From contig DS990260.1 in the NCBI GenBank assembly GCA_000155435.1, positions 681,004-745,003 on the forward strand: 64,000 nucleotides of DNA. The letters run 5' to 3'. The stretch's first letter is position 1, and each line of letters starts with the position of its first letter. Origin of the DNA: Clostridiales bacterium 1_7_47FAA (GTDB taxonomy: Bacteria > Bacillota > Clostridia > Lachnospirales > Lachnospiraceae). The translations under genes and the position numbers were made by a program. Below are positions 29,901-36,735 of the stretch, piece after piece. The notes beneath the pieces were generated by a model. It ran no database searches, was not told the DNA's origin, and was given only the letters and a program-made list of their open reading frames with translations.

Positions 29901-31013
29901 GCCGCTTCCTCCTGAGATGCTGCTTCCTCCTGAGGTTCCGTTTCCTCCTGGAGTGCCGCTTCCTCCTGAGGTGCTGCTTTCTCCTGAAGTGCCGCCTCCT
30001 TGTGAGGTTCCGCTTTCTTCTGAACTGCTTCTGCCTGACGCGCTGCTCCCCATTGATATGCCGCCATTGCCCGATGAATCACTTCCACTGTTGTCCGCAG
30101 ATTCATCAGCAATTCCTAATCTGGGAACCCTATGTTCCGTAATTCCTGCAGCCGTTAAATTTAAAGGTTCCTCCTCCGGCTTATCTTCCGTTCCTTTCCC
30201 CCTTGTCTCTGCCTGGTTCTCTTCCCGGCTTTCCTTTGTCTCTGCCTGGCCCTCTTTCTCCTCCTGGCTTTCCCTTGTCTCTGCCTGGCCTTCCTTCTCC
30301 TCCTGGCTCTCTTTTGCCCCAGCCTGGCCTTCCTTCTCCTCCTGGCTTTCCTTTGTCTCTGCCTGGCCTTCTTCTGTCCCTTCCTGTTCTTTTATCCCTG
30401 ACCAGCCTTCTTCCTTTCCTTCCCGGCTTTCCTTTGTCTCTGCCTGGCCTTCTTCTGTCTCTCCCCCTCCTTCATCCCTTTCAATCCGGTTCTCTTTTGT
30501 CTCTGCCTGCCCCTCTTTTATATTCTCATCCCGGTCTTCCCACTCCGCAATTTCACCGCCCTCAAATTCATTGACAATGACTGTAAATCCTGGAGCATTT
30601 TCTTCATCTTCTCCTGAAAATGCATATTCCCCAAATCTAACAATGCTGCCCGGCAGTACCAGTTTGCCGCGCAGCCCGCCAAGCCCATAAAACAGATATG
30701 AGCCAATATGGGTAATCCCATCTTCAATCACCAATGTGTGGATTTCATCTGAATATCCCAAAAATGGAGCCGTATCTTCCGTATAGTCCTCTGTATCCCC
30801 ATAGCCTTTTATGGTCAGCACCCCATCTTCCAGTTCCGCTGTCACATCAGCGCCTATGTCAAAGATTTCCGGGGTCTCTTGGGTTGCATAACTAAGTATG
30901 GAGCCAAAGTTCATATTCGTCAGCAGCAGGCTGCATATAAGTACTGCCGCCAATATCCTCTGCCTGATTCCCCCTGTCTTTGTCAGATGTTTTTTGTGTT
31001 GTCCCATACCCAT
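23925..31013 (-). CDS. Giant repeat-rich parallel beta-helix surface protein
   Basis: About 2,362 residues from ATG 31013 (GGAGGG upstream; an in-frame start at 31034 lacks one). A signal peptide is followed by a BspA-like leucine-rich stretch (residues 50-140), E/K-rich repeats of the EGQAETKESQEEK type (160-290), a Ser/Gly-rich repeat region (310-520), HGPSGAGGNGSGS repeats, and a DUF-like domain. Then come VYVAAGSGSDDNGDGTQG-like residues that open a right-handed beta-helix with many VTNVYGAGSG and GGTVxGNVYGGG turns (roughly 850-1,500), and Ig-like tail domains. No LPxTG motif appears, so anchoring is unexplained. It is the last gene of the fibre operon and probably the adhesin or scaffold. 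The C-terminus is cut off by an in-frame TAA. Confidence 0.85.
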   Translation of the reverse strand: MGMGQHKKHLTKTGGIRQRILAAVLICSLLLTNMNFGSILSYATQETPEIFDIGADVTAELEDGVLTIKGYGDTEDYTEDTAPFLGYSDEIHTLVIEDGITHIGSYLFYGLGGLRGKLVLPGSIVRFGEYAFSGEDEENAPGFTVIVNEFEGGEIAEWEDRDENIKEGQAETKENRIERDEGGGETEEGQAETKESREGKEEGWSGIKEQEGTEEGQAETKESQEEKEGQAGAKESQEEKEGQAETRESQEEKEGQAETKESREENQAETRGKGTEDKPEEEPLNLTAAGITEHRVPRLGIADESADNSGSDSSGNGGISMGSSASGRSSSEESGTSQGGGTSGESSTSGGSGTPGGNGTSGGSSISGGSGISGGSSISGGNGTSGESSTSGESSTSGGSSISGGNGTLGESSTSGGSSISGGSGISGESSTPGSRTSDGDDISDGSGPSDEGNAWDDSGTSGGSNTSDTGNVPDNDGAPDGDGSSMDKEDDALSGGTEDKSESQPSQNDEGDNSGGNGSGSHGPSGAGGNGSGSHGPSGAGGDHGSGGGAKDEEVPGTNPSMEDESLTPKESEHVEAETKPLPETAPLPEDELEKKKDYTVNYITQQLVENPESLFYEGQTGLFTCSEENLSFMEAAEYAGYQLADRIAAATLDGGIMEMDLPVRDNQVLLPECPLEITGPYEEDPFFTNSFTGWTVKEEEGDALIWEPGEYLDIQEDDHVDLYSSWKTVEKHPLDVDLNIEDGMAIYTLIDSGTGEALEVPGRYKFLYQWQTAHVDDAELDEADITQSDDPFNATPSEAEKSLDEDNIWIDIEGADEARYQREVKKGEGTNQFRCKVTAISLLRTRPAGADVVLYSQPVSTTAPAAEAGRTMYVAAGSGSDDNGDGTQGKPFQTISKAMGKIIENGGQTTDSAADNQIILMEAYVITTSGGISLPFPAVNAVPVTIRGMDGDSKINISTSGSSTEERNLVLTAKVIFENLEFGKIGHVYADGYDLRVEDTVSAASNTEVYLYGAGRQDIPNGAGSIYVAGGRYIRIAGYIRSGNLSALPEGKNRADITVTGNAYAATVLAGCASGPILNANAAINVEGNGKVDTLIGGNQGFNDGNAAFTGNTAINIRGGTVTNVYGAGSGRGVSLPTYKGSLDINVEGGNVTNIYGSGAAAYVISPEKDTPSQVNISVSGGTVGNIYAAGLGGSREVSQYPPSGTSPTIMDSGKAQDCGSLTGHAAITVSGNAQITGNIYASGKGYDGSKDSHKLEYGQRNAYLNGECTISLQGGTVKGSIYGGGQGINKVNDSVDYSKCARVEPGSTVSVNLLDGIVEGDIYGGGEVASVLGSTAVTVKGGTVWGNVYGGGREGIVKNDTMVTVDGGTIQENVYGGGKEGIVEGRTTVNIVSGIIGKSVFGGAQGKVDESGVPGKFVIGGATVKMTGGTVSNLYGGSQRGNDGPLEGEDVTGGDKQDLIFVNLVGGTVNGRVFGGSYRGTVNGSTHLHIGAGAIGKCKYYASHTEDNPRLSSDNALSISGSVYAGGDYGDGRQDYETITVNGYSHVYIDGDGYSFDSSSGNPKMTLEGGVFGSGASCDAGDVRLVTLEKFGSRAGAEVTGKILSIQRADQVRLIDSHVRLSGQKDVANENQQASYSLNRIGNHGNAKVDADGNSKLGDMGNSLVLQGGSTLVLDSDAIEIADYKSVDSSGTAITSLEKLHEVGNTIRFTSGTVLRIACRFKTGNVYDASETYGKVDGYSFLMADNKAAATVFARIKPGGMPEPAHPDGGFYAMGAVEEDSEFPYINVEPDYRYWKMSGADAVALRQTVLTAQDTGGDEDVTGTMGTVTLPPVEAGTKYQIEAIEIKGSVVLTEAALKSDGSWAYTGNEEPEGSPDTEKSRMMEAPTTTFGLFMDTGEGFQDSNAGKVISSKNILSNNANTIIGAETTSATTGIQTPQLNFYLTYANHLISKSQDVGTVIITVRQTKEGTPDEIIQINADIITKASALDDSGIELFASQSGTYTAEFIIPKGAQRPLSLVGVEVPSGVTMKKGTDELLNDEIAITMQPVQGHSGEWEAGVMDTPLDLAAYQGNEVALGTTDGRYDASIKFVLRNAKAFTSREPAELVLSFKDESQTDGVLVKISVIVHWEGSMVSGAAAAAGKQYNARIPSDYVVISPNSSVTAAFNIRKAGAVDGILLELQDKNGAGVNFPKGTDVTLIDESTAGGTAYYTYASDGDGAIALSEFQEMWHTNIGNKFGMLHESLTVIVDFSPTDGLGEGEYALVLQDDNAAVPTEKAEFTVVSSVPNFRLTGTGGLSRGTHTFTLTASVDADTRLAEMAAVISSGEGSPGFPEGTSFAIGRTGIKYYPKGGKVYLPGI
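29696..30070 (-). repeat. 18-nt tandem repeats coding the Ser/Gly-rich stalk
   Basis: More than 20 imperfect 18-base units (plus strand CTTCCTCCTGAGATGCTG and variants) coding SGGSSI-, SGGSGI- and SGESST-type hexapeptides. They are in frame and variable between copies, so length changes by slippage would not break the gene. Confidence 0.88.
30200..30490 (-). repeat. Tandem repeats coding E/K-rich region
   Basis: Seven or eight degenerate units of about 36-48 bases (plus strand TTTGTCTCTGCCTGGCC recurs) coding EGQAETKESxEEK-type units. The predicted peptide is highly charged and helical, probably an extended spacer. Confidence 0.85.
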
Positions 31014-31075
31014 GAAAATCCCTCCAGTATCCACAGCACCGCGCTGCTGCCTGATATCTATTTTTATGAATACAC

Positions 31076-31843
31076 TTACTTACTGTTTATCGTGATTTTA
31101 TCCGCAAATGTTTCCCCTGATCCTACTGTAAGTTCTGTTGTTTTATCTGATTTCAGAAGAACCAGGGAATACACGCCATATCCTGGCGATGCAAATGTAC
31201 AGGTGGACGGACCAGAGGTATACGTTACCCTGTCATCTGTCTGGTCCGGGATTACATCACGCGGAAGCTCTATGGTTATATTTTTTGCAGAATCAGCACA
31301 GGTCATGGTCAGTACGGCCGCCCTGTTTCCAGATGCATCCTCCATGCTGGCCAGGTTCCCGCTTTCCCTGTGAAAGGCAGCAGTCAGTACTTTCTTATAT
31401 GGTTTTGAAGAAGTAACTGTAACAATCACGTCATTCGCTCCAGTATCCGGCGTTATGGTAAGGGTTGCCTTCTGTGCGGTCACGGATCCCGGAACAGTAC
31501 CTGTAACCAGTTGATTACCAGATGAATCCATACATTGCCCTCCATCCGCCTCCGCCCCGTACTGAATCGTTCCCGGCGTTATTCTAAGGGAATCCGCATA
31601 GTTATACAGCTCAATGGAAATATTGCTGTCCGGGTCAATGAAGTATTCTGCCTTTTCTGATTCTTCTTTTAAAATGTCGCTTATAAAATAAAAATCTTTT
31701 GCCGCCACCAGGCCGCTTCCACGTTTCTGCATAGTATAACGGGCAGCGGCAATTCCAGCAAGGGCCAGTACCATGACAACAATCATGAGTAACAGCAGGG
31801 AGAACCTGGTCCGCTGTTTCATTCTATCTGCTTTCATATCCAT
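31076..31843 (-). CDS. Exported small protein of the fibre operon
   Basis: About 255 residues. An N-terminal basic stretch and hydrophobic helix (LLLLMIVVMVLALAGIAAARY) end in an A-x-A-RY junction like the SipW-type signal peptides in this locus. The rest is beta-rich, with no cysteines in the mature part apart from a few and no known domain. Starts at 31843 or 31837 are both preceded by AAGGGG. It sits 62 bases upstream of the giant gene and overlaps the end of the previous gene region. Probably a secreted fibre or minor subunit. Confidence 0.6.
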   Translation of the reverse strand: MDMKADRMKQRTRFSLLLLMIVVMVLALAGIAAARYTMQKRGSGLVAAKDFYFISDILKEESEKAEYFIDPDSNISIELYNYADSLRITPGTIQYGAEADGGQCMDSSGNQLVTGTVPGSVTAQKATLTITPDTGANDVIVTVTSSKPYKKVLTAAFHRESGNLASMEDASGNRAAVLTMTCADSAKNITIELPRDVIPDQTDDRVTYTSGPSTCTFASPGYGVYSLVLLKSDKTTELTVGSGETFADKITINSK

Positions 31844-31850
31844 CGTCCCC

Positions 31851-32405
31851 TTATTTATCATCCGGAATTATCTGTTCTGCCTTTACCGTAACCGTTACCA
31901 AGTCGATTTCATCCATGTAGGATGCTTCTGTTTTTTCAGCCGGCCATGTAATGGTTAATTTATATGGATGGGAAGCTTCCCTGGCATACGGAAGGGTTCC
32001 TAACTTTGTATAGGTTCCGCTGGCAAGCTGGATAGGATTGCCTGCCCTGCCCAATATGGAGGTTCCCGCCCCATCTGCCACATCTTCAGCCAGAACCAGC
32101 GTAAACTCCAATGGAATGTTTCCCATGGTCTCAACCATGATGGAATATTCCTGTCCCACCTGGCTGATCCTGCCATCCTTTTTATTCGTCACTGCAAATC
32201 CATATGTTCCATCTGCTCCCGGCGCTAAATCCTTTAAATCAATGGTAAAGACAGATTCCGCTCCCCAGGCGGCAACCGTTACATCAGAGGTCATGCTGGC
32301 CTGGCTCTTATAGCCGGCATAGGATAAGGATATTACCCCCGTGCTTACTGCCGCAAGCAGTACAAGATACCCAATCATCCGGGGCTTTGTAAGCTGTTTT
32401 TTCAT
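31851..32405 (-). CDS. SipW-type exported protein, TasA/camelysin-like
   Basis: 184 residues. The signal peptide MKKQLTKPRMIGYLVLLAAV leads to SLSYAGYKS, the short G/A-Y-K junction common in TasA-family substrates of SipW. The mature part starts with SDVTVAAWG, comparable to the TasA-like protein encoded upstream (TVAIAKWGV), and ends in TVTVKAEQIIPDD, also like its paralogue (SAEQIIPVTPTP). Its start overlaps the stop of the second signal peptidase (ATGA). Likely a structural subunit processed by that peptidase. Confidence 0.7.
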   Translation of the reverse strand: MKKQLTKPRMIGYLVLLAAVSTGVISLSYAGYKSQASMTSDVTVAAWGAESVFTIDLKDLAPGADGTYGFAVTNKKDGRISQVGQEYSIMVETMGNIPLEFTLVLAEDVADGAGTSILGRAGNPIQLASGTYTKLGTLPYAREASHPYKLTITWPAEKTEASYMDEIDLVTVTVKAEQIIPDDK

Positions 32406-32941
32406 TCTGATGTTTTCCTCCCTGTTTCCTGCAAAAGGCCAGCCCGGTCACTGCCCCAAAAAAGCAGTATTGACAGCAGGACAATTGCCAGTTTCCCGAC
32501 CGGCTTCCTAAAAAACAATACAGCATATCCGGCCCCGGGAATCACAGCTGCCATCCTTCCGTGTATGCTGTCCCCTGCAACAATACCCCCATCCGGAGCA
32601 TTGTTAGAATCGCCTTTTGTCACAAACCCTTCCGGCGTTTCTTCTACGATACGGTGTGTTATCAGATTTCCATTTTCCGAAAATGTAACGATATCTCCGG
32701 GCCGGTATGCATCTTCCTTATGGACTATGATTATATCTCCAGCTGAAACAACAGGTTCCATGCTTCCTGACATTACAACCGCCGGATACCAGCATGATGA
32801 AGACGGGTATGCTTTGCGGAATAATACCTTTGCACCTATCTGCCAAAAATTAAGGATCACAATCAGGCTAAGGACTGCCGCCGCCATTAAATAGAAACAT
32901 CTTCCTATTATTTTCACTGATAGGCCGCCTCCTTTATTCAT
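32402..32941 (-). CDS. Second SipW/ER-type signal peptidase I
   Basis: 179 residues with N- and C-terminal membrane segments. Ser-His type catalytic residues: S60 in MSGSMEP and H96 in ITHRIV, with D111 in KGDSNNAP; a histidine instead of the bacterial lysine defines the SipW/archaeal/ER class. Its start ATG overlaps the stop of the 590-residue gene; a GTG eight codons later with AAAGGAGG is an alternative start. Placed directly ahead of two exported substrates. Confidence 0.88.
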   Translation of the reverse strand: MNKGGGLSVKIIGRCFYLMAAAVLSLIVILNFWQIGAKVLFRKAYPSSSCWYPAVVMSGSMEPVVSAGDIIIVHKEDAYRPGDIVTFSENGNLITHRIVEETPEGFVTKGDSNNAPDGGIVAGDSIHGRMAAVIPGAGYAVLFFRKPVGKLAIVLLSILLFWGSDRAGLLQETGRKTSE

Positions 32942-34710
32942 CTATCCGCTCCTTCTGCATGTACGGTCAAAACCAGTATGTAGTCCTTACCAGCTTTTCC
33001 GGCCTCTGTGTCCGCATGTTCATTCCCTTCAAAGGGCCATTGCCAGTCCAGCTTAAAATCCTTTTCCTCACCTGGTCCTATCTCTGTTTCCAGCACAAGC
33101 CCTGATCCATCCCTGCCCAGTGTTCCCGTAGCAGTTCCTGTCTTATCCGGCCATATCCCACTGTTTTGTTGAGTCAGCGTAAATGATAACGGCAGATGGA
33201 CCTCACCCTCAGTCATGATAAGGCGTATGGAAAGAGACTCGTTTCTGGTGTTTTTAAGGCGGAATTGGTAGTATCCCTGTGAACCGGGTAAAACAGGCTC
33301 CTGCGGACCGCCCTCCCGGTTGTAGAACAGGTCTATGCCGGAAAGCTGTGTCCATGATTTATATCCTGATGTATCCCTCTGCATCTCCAGCACATCCAGG
33401 ATTCCTTTATCCGGGTCCGCTGTGGTTTCAGGAGGGCTTTCGGGAGGTGTATTCCCGCTGTTTCCACTGCCTCCGTTGTTTCCGCCGCTTCCCCCACTGT
33501 TTCCGCCGCTTCCTCCGTTGTTTCCGCCGCTTCCTCCGTTGTTTCCTACACCTCCGCTGTCCGCGCCTTGACTTTCCTGTCCTTCGGTTCCTCCGGCGCC
33601 CTCCTGTGATTTATCTGAAGGATTCTCAGGGATACTGCCTGGACCGGATGTTTCCCCTTGTCCCGCACCAGTATTCCCGTTCATTATATCCGGTACGTCC
33701 ATATTTATAGTTCCAGAAGCCATTCCTTCCCCTGCACCGGTTCCGTCCAGACTGCCGCCTTGCACCGTACCAGTCTGGGATGCCTGTTCCTGTGCCCCGC
33801 CAATGGGCCGGACCTCCTGCCCTGACACAATCACCCCTCCGGTTCCCGGGTTTTTAACCGTCCCATCCGGTGTATGGATTTCTCCATCCGGACCAATGAC
33901 CGTGCCTTGGGGAAGGTTTACCGTGCCATCCGGTAAGATTGCAGCATTCCCGGCAACAAGCTTTTCCTGAGGGAAAATAACAGTATCGTCCGGAAGGATG
34001 ACTGCTGTGGGATCTTCCTTCCTTTTTCCCGACATGACAATGGTTCCGTCCGGCAGACAGACATTGCCTGCCGGGGTCACCACTGCCCCATCCGTTATGG
34101 AAGCCCTTCCGTCCGGCGTCACCACCATGCCGTCCGTTGTGGCGTAGGTGACATTTTCCGGATTAATATAATAGTTATCCGCATCCAGTTCAATGTACAT
34201 CTCCAGCATCCGCACATCCATTGCAAGTTCCACCACATAAACGCCTTCCCCATTCAGGTCAACGGAAATGCCCTTCCCTGCTTGTGTCCTGTCTAACACC
34301 ACATTCCTCCGGGCCGCCATTGTCCCGTCATCATTCATCACGGCAAGACTGTGTTCTCCCAGGGGGACATGGTCAAACAAAAAGGCACCTGCGGAATCCG
34401 TCACGGTGCGTATGGGTTCACTGTGCAGTTCCAGTGTGCGCCCCGCGGCCGGGGTGCCGTCTGAATACAACACGCGGCCTGTCAGGTGCAGGATGGCACT
34501 TTTTTCCTGTTCAGCCTCCGGCGTCAGAAGGATGGTGTCAATCAACTGGCCGCTATAACGTATATCGCTTTTTTTTCCCAGAACGTATCCAGCCAGGCTG
34601 GATGTACATAATGTCAAAATAAAAATCAACAGAAGAAATGGCGGCCTTTTCCGTCCCTGTTGGTCCTTGTCCCCATGCAGGGACAAAATGTCCCTTCCTA
34701 ATCCTGTCAT
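32938..34710 (-). CDS. Secreted repeat protein with PDGT repeats and Gly/Ser/Asn stalk
   Basis: 590 residues. The signal segment FLLLIFILTLCTSSLAGYVLGKK ends in an AGYVLGKK junction of the SipW type. A carboxypeptidase-regulatory/CNA-B-like beta-sandwich follows (GRVLYSDGTPAAGRTLELHSE, residues 60-150), then about ten VxxPDGTVxx units (195-300), a glycine-rich GGSGGNNGG stalk (about 395-430), and a C-terminal sandwich domain. The ribosome binding site is AGGAGA. It probably forms a stalk or surface fibre component. It sits between the TasA-like gene and the second signal peptidase. Confidence 0.7.
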   Translation of the reverse strand: MTGLGRDILSLHGDKDQQGRKRPPFLLLIFILTLCTSSLAGYVLGKKSDIRYSGQLIDTILLTPEAEQEKSAILHLTGRVLYSDGTPAAGRTLELHSEPIRTVTDSAGAFLFDHVPLGEHSLAVMNDDGTMAARRNVVLDRTQAGKGISVDLNGEGVYVVELAMDVRMLEMYIELDADNYYINPENVTYATTDGMVVTPDGRASITDGAVVTPAGNVCLPDGTIVMSGKRKEDPTAVILPDDTVIFPQEKLVAGNAAILPDGTVNLPQGTVIGPDGEIHTPDGTVKNPGTGGVIVSGQEVRPIGGAQEQASQTGTVQGGSLDGTGAGEGMASGTINMDVPDIMNGNTGAGQGETSGPGSIPENPSDKSQEGAGGTEGQESQGADSGGVGNNGGSGGNNGGSGGNSGGSGGNNGGSGNSGNTPPESPPETTADPDKGILDVLEMQRDTSGYKSWTQLSGIDLFYNREGGPQEPVLPGSQGYYQFRLKNTRNESLSIRLIMTEGEVHLPLSFTLTQQNSGIWPDKTGTATGTLGRDGSGLVLETEIGPGEEKDFKLDWQWPFEGNEHADTEAGKAGKDYILVLTVHAEGADR

Positions 34711-34751
34711 CTGTTTTATCTCCTATCACAATACCGGAATCTGTTCAGTTT

Positions 34752-34837
34752 CCGGCAAAAAGCAGGAATGGATTCCTGGCTTTTGCCGGGGACTGAATGC
34801 CCCCGTCCGGTTCCCTGTCCAGCACAGACGGACGGGG
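34752..34837 (-). other. Two stable hairpins after the TasA-like gene
   Basis: 34752-34789 forms CCGGCAAAAAGCAGGAAT against its near-complement, and 34801-34837 forms CCCCGTCCG/CGGACGGGG. Neither has a U-run on the minus strand. Placed just after the small major-subunit gene, they may stabilise its mRNA or partly reduce downstream expression, a common way to set subunit ratios. Confidence 0.6.
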
Positions 34838-34847
34838 AATGGATGGC

Positions 34848-35459
34848 CTATGGTGTAGGTGTTACCGGGATTATCTGTTCTGCGGACAATTTCAGGGTAA
34901 ATTCCTGGTTAGCAGGCGGTGTCATACCTAACCCGGTATCGGCTGTATCAGTATCGGTTTCCCACCGCCAATATATTGATCCCTCAAGTCCTCTATCAGC
35001 GGCATCAGTGGCATCAGCGCCCACTGTCTTATTGGCAACCTTATTATCCTTTACTATACTTGCTGCCGAAAAGTCATCACTTGTGTAAAATTTGATAACA
35101 GCACCAATATCCGAATCAAGCTGACTTGTATCAAGCTCCACTTTGCATGTATATCCAACCTCTGTACCCTTATCCTCAATTACATATTTTATCTCGCCTG
35201 TATCCCCTGGTGCCACGACATCGGCCTGTACATTGTCATTCTTCTTTTTTGTACCCGCCAGCGTAAAGTCGAATGTACTGCCAGATATATCATTTCCCTC
35301 AATATCTTTTGGTGTAACACCCCACTTCGCTATCGCCACCGTACCGGTGCCTTCCGCTTCACTGACATACTTAGCCAACGTACTTCCCATCATGCTGGTG
35401 GTAATAAGGGTCAGCGCCAGCGCAAATGCACCCAGTTTTACCACATTATTCCTTCTCAT
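34848..35459 (-). CDS. TasA/camelysin-like fibre subunit
   Basis: 203 residues from ATG 35459. The signal peptide LGAFALALTLITTSMMGSTLAKYVSE is a textbook SipW-dependent signal (TLAKY junction), followed by TVAIAKWGVTP and a beta-rich mature domain. In Bacillus, TasA forms biofilm amyloid-like fibres after SipW processing; here that function is inferred. A 159-base gap separates it from the upstream signal peptidase gene. Confidence 0.78.
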   Translation of the reverse strand: MRRNNVVKLGAFALALTLITTSMMGSTLAKYVSEAEGTGTVAIAKWGVTPKDIEGNDISGSTFDFTLAGTKKKNDNVQADVVAPGDTGEIKYVIEDKGTEVGYTCKVELDTSQLDSDIGAVIKFYTSDDFSAASIVKDNKVANKTVGADATDAADRGLEGSIYWRWETDTDTADTGLGMTPPANQEFTLKLSAEQIIPVTPTP

Positions 35460-35618
35460 ACACACTTGCCCTCTCTTTCCTTTTTGTGGGACCAATCTGC
35501 ATTTGTCCAGGCACGGTCCCCTTGTGCCTGTGGCTTCTATGCACACCCGGTGCATCTGCCCGGTTTTCTAAACAGCCTGCTGCCCCGCTGTGCCCGGGAC
35601 GCAGGACTGGTGCACTCA

Positions 35619-36281
35619 TCATGATCTGCTTGTCTTCCCCTCATCCCCGGGAGTTCCTGACCCGCTTTCCAGCTGCTGCTTCATGGCTTTTATCTCTGCC
35701 TCCAGCCTGGCCTTCTCCATGACGGCCTGCATCATCTGCTGACGGTCGGCCCTGCGTCTGAGCCATATATCAATTATGATATATAACAGCAAAGGGCAGA
35801 GAATGGTGAGAACCATGCCCATGGGCGTCTGTATGGCCATGATTTTATGGCCCAGACCCGGAATCCTTCCCCCATTCCAGATGCCCTGTACCTGTTCTGA
35901 AGTCACAGGCATACGGTCTTCCGCATTATTGGCATCTCCCCTGGTGATATACCTGGGCTGCCCGTCCTCTCCTGTGGTAACCCCTACGATTCTATGGGTA
36001 ATGGCTTTCCCGGACAAAAGGTAACATATCACATCACCTTCCTTTAAAGTACCAGGGTCCGTGCTGCGGATGAATATCATGTCGCCTGTCTCTATGACCG
36101 GTTCCATGGAACCAGACATCACCACAGCCGGCTTGATGCCCAATACCCCCGGCAGTTCCCCCGGATTTATGTAGCTGCTGGCAATCAGCACAAGATTAAT
36201 GAGGATGATGGGAATGAATGCCATACAGAGCACGGCCCCTGTCACTCCGGGAAGTGATATCCTGCGTGTTTCCTTTTCCAT
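35619..36281 (-). CDS. sipW: SipW/ER-type signal peptidase I, first gene of the fibre operon
   Basis: 220 residues. Catalytic S58 in MSGSMEP, H96 in AITHRIV, and D116 in RGDANNAED. A hydrophobic segment lies at each end, and a charged coiled tail (residues 175-220) follows the second. The start at 36281 has AAAGGAGG. Ser-His peptidases of this class process TasA-like proteins rather than general secretory proteins, matching the exported genes that follow. Confidence 0.92.
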   Translation of the reverse strand: MEKETRRISLPGVTGAVLCMAFIPIILINLVLIASSYINPGELPGVLGIKPAVVMSGSMEPVIETGDMIFIRSTDPGTLKEGDVICYLLSGKAITHRIVGVTTGEDGQPRYITRGDANNAEDRMPVTSEQVQGIWNGGRIPGLGHKIMAIQTPMGMVLTILCPLLLYIIIDIWLRRRADRQQMMQAVMEKARLEAEIKAMKQQLESGSGTPGDEGKTSRS

Positions 36282-36418
36282 TCAGCATTACCTCCTTTGG
36301 TAATCTGTCCCGGATTCTCCCGCAGTTTAGGGATAAAACGTCCCCATTCCGGAAGACACTCCATATCTTCCCCCTGGCTCAGGGCTTCTGGGAACACTTC
36401 CACCGTAGACTTATCCAT
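36242..36418 (-). CDS. Candidate small leader protein ahead of sipW
   Basis: 58 codons from ATG 36418 (AGAGGGG upstream), reading MDKSTVEVFPEALSQGEDME and onward, and ending inside sipW in another frame. It fills the leader between the terminator and sipW. Its overlap with sipW could couple translation. No homologue recognised; it could be a chance frame. Confidence 0.3.
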   Translation of the reverse strand: MDKSTVEVFPEALSQGEDMECLPEWGRFIPKLRENPGQITKGGNAEWKRKHAGYHFPE

Positions 36419-36451
36419 CTGCGCATCATCCCCTCTGTCATATCCGGACAA

Positions 36452-36482
36452 CAAAAACCAGCTTCATACTGCAAAGCTGGTC
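36452..36482 (-). terminator. Intrinsic terminator in the fibre operon leader
   Basis: On the minus strand the stem ACCAGCTT/AAGCTGGT is followed by TTTTTGTT. Its 5' arm contains AGCTTTGC, exactly complementary to GCAAAGCT in the aptamer-like region upstream, so the two structures exclude each other. Confidence 0.8.
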
Positions 36483-36495
36483 TTATATTCATATA

Positions 36496-36590
36496 CAACT
36501 GGCTGGCTTTCCTTCCGCACTGCGGAAAGGCGAAACCCCTATAGCTTTGCGACACTGCCTTTCGACAGCTATGCCCGGTCTTCAATTGTA
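36496..36590 (-). promoter_or_regulatory. c-di-GMP-I (GEMM)-like riboswitch candidate
   Basis: The minus-strand RNA has the GEMM order: GGCA, a CUGUC-GAAA-GGCAG tetraloop hairpin, CGCAAAGCUAUAGGG, a long P3-like hairpin (CCUUUCCGC/GCGGAAGG), then AGCCAG and GUUG. Departures from the usual class I consensus are UAG instead of AAA before the tetraloop stem and UGUCGC instead of GGACGC. It may be a variant class or have shifted ligand preference. The expression platform is the terminator directly downstream. Confidence 0.55.
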
Positions 36591-36631
36591 AATCACCGTA
36601 TATGTGCGGTCCAAGATTCAATTACATTCCA

Positions 36632-36660
36632 AGAATACTTCTTTTTACAATAAATAACAA
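36632..36660 (-). promoter_or_regulatory. Promoter of the fibre operon
   Basis: Minus-strand TTGTTA (36655-36660), 17-base spacer, TATTCT (36632-36637). The transcript would begin near 36625, just ahead of the aptamer-like region. The spacer end AAAAAGAAG is shared with the epimerase promoter. Confidence 0.65.
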
Positions 36661-36669
36661 TACAGCGTG

Positions 36670-36712
36670 GTCTTTTGGCAATGCCATTTTTATGTCATCA
36701 AAGATGACACAT
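36670..36712. promoter_or_regulatory. Upstream operator box A
   Basis: TCTTTTGGCAATGCCA followed by a T-rich stretch and TGTCATC/GATGACA. The inner palindrome TGGCAATGCCA (36676-36686) ends 15 bases upstream of the -35 of the fibre operon. The whole 40-base box recurs at 37622-37663, upstream of the epimerase, at the same spacing. The activator-style position suggests a common regulator. Confidence 0.7.
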
Positions 36713-36735
36713 TTTCCTGTCATGCAACCTGCCTT

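Noticed and set aside
29308-30690. Large proline- and leucine-rich open frames on the plus strand opposite the giant gene
   Set aside because: They are the complement of low-complexity Ser/Gly and E/K codons and lack start signals.
33475-33545. A CRISPR-like repeat array in the 590-residue gene
   Set aside because: Repeats are short in-frame Gly/Ser/Asn codons with no spacers.
36496-36590. A class II c-di-GMP or TPP riboswitch
   Set aside because: The GAAA tetraloop hairpin followed by CGCAAAGC fits the GEMM-I type and not those classes.
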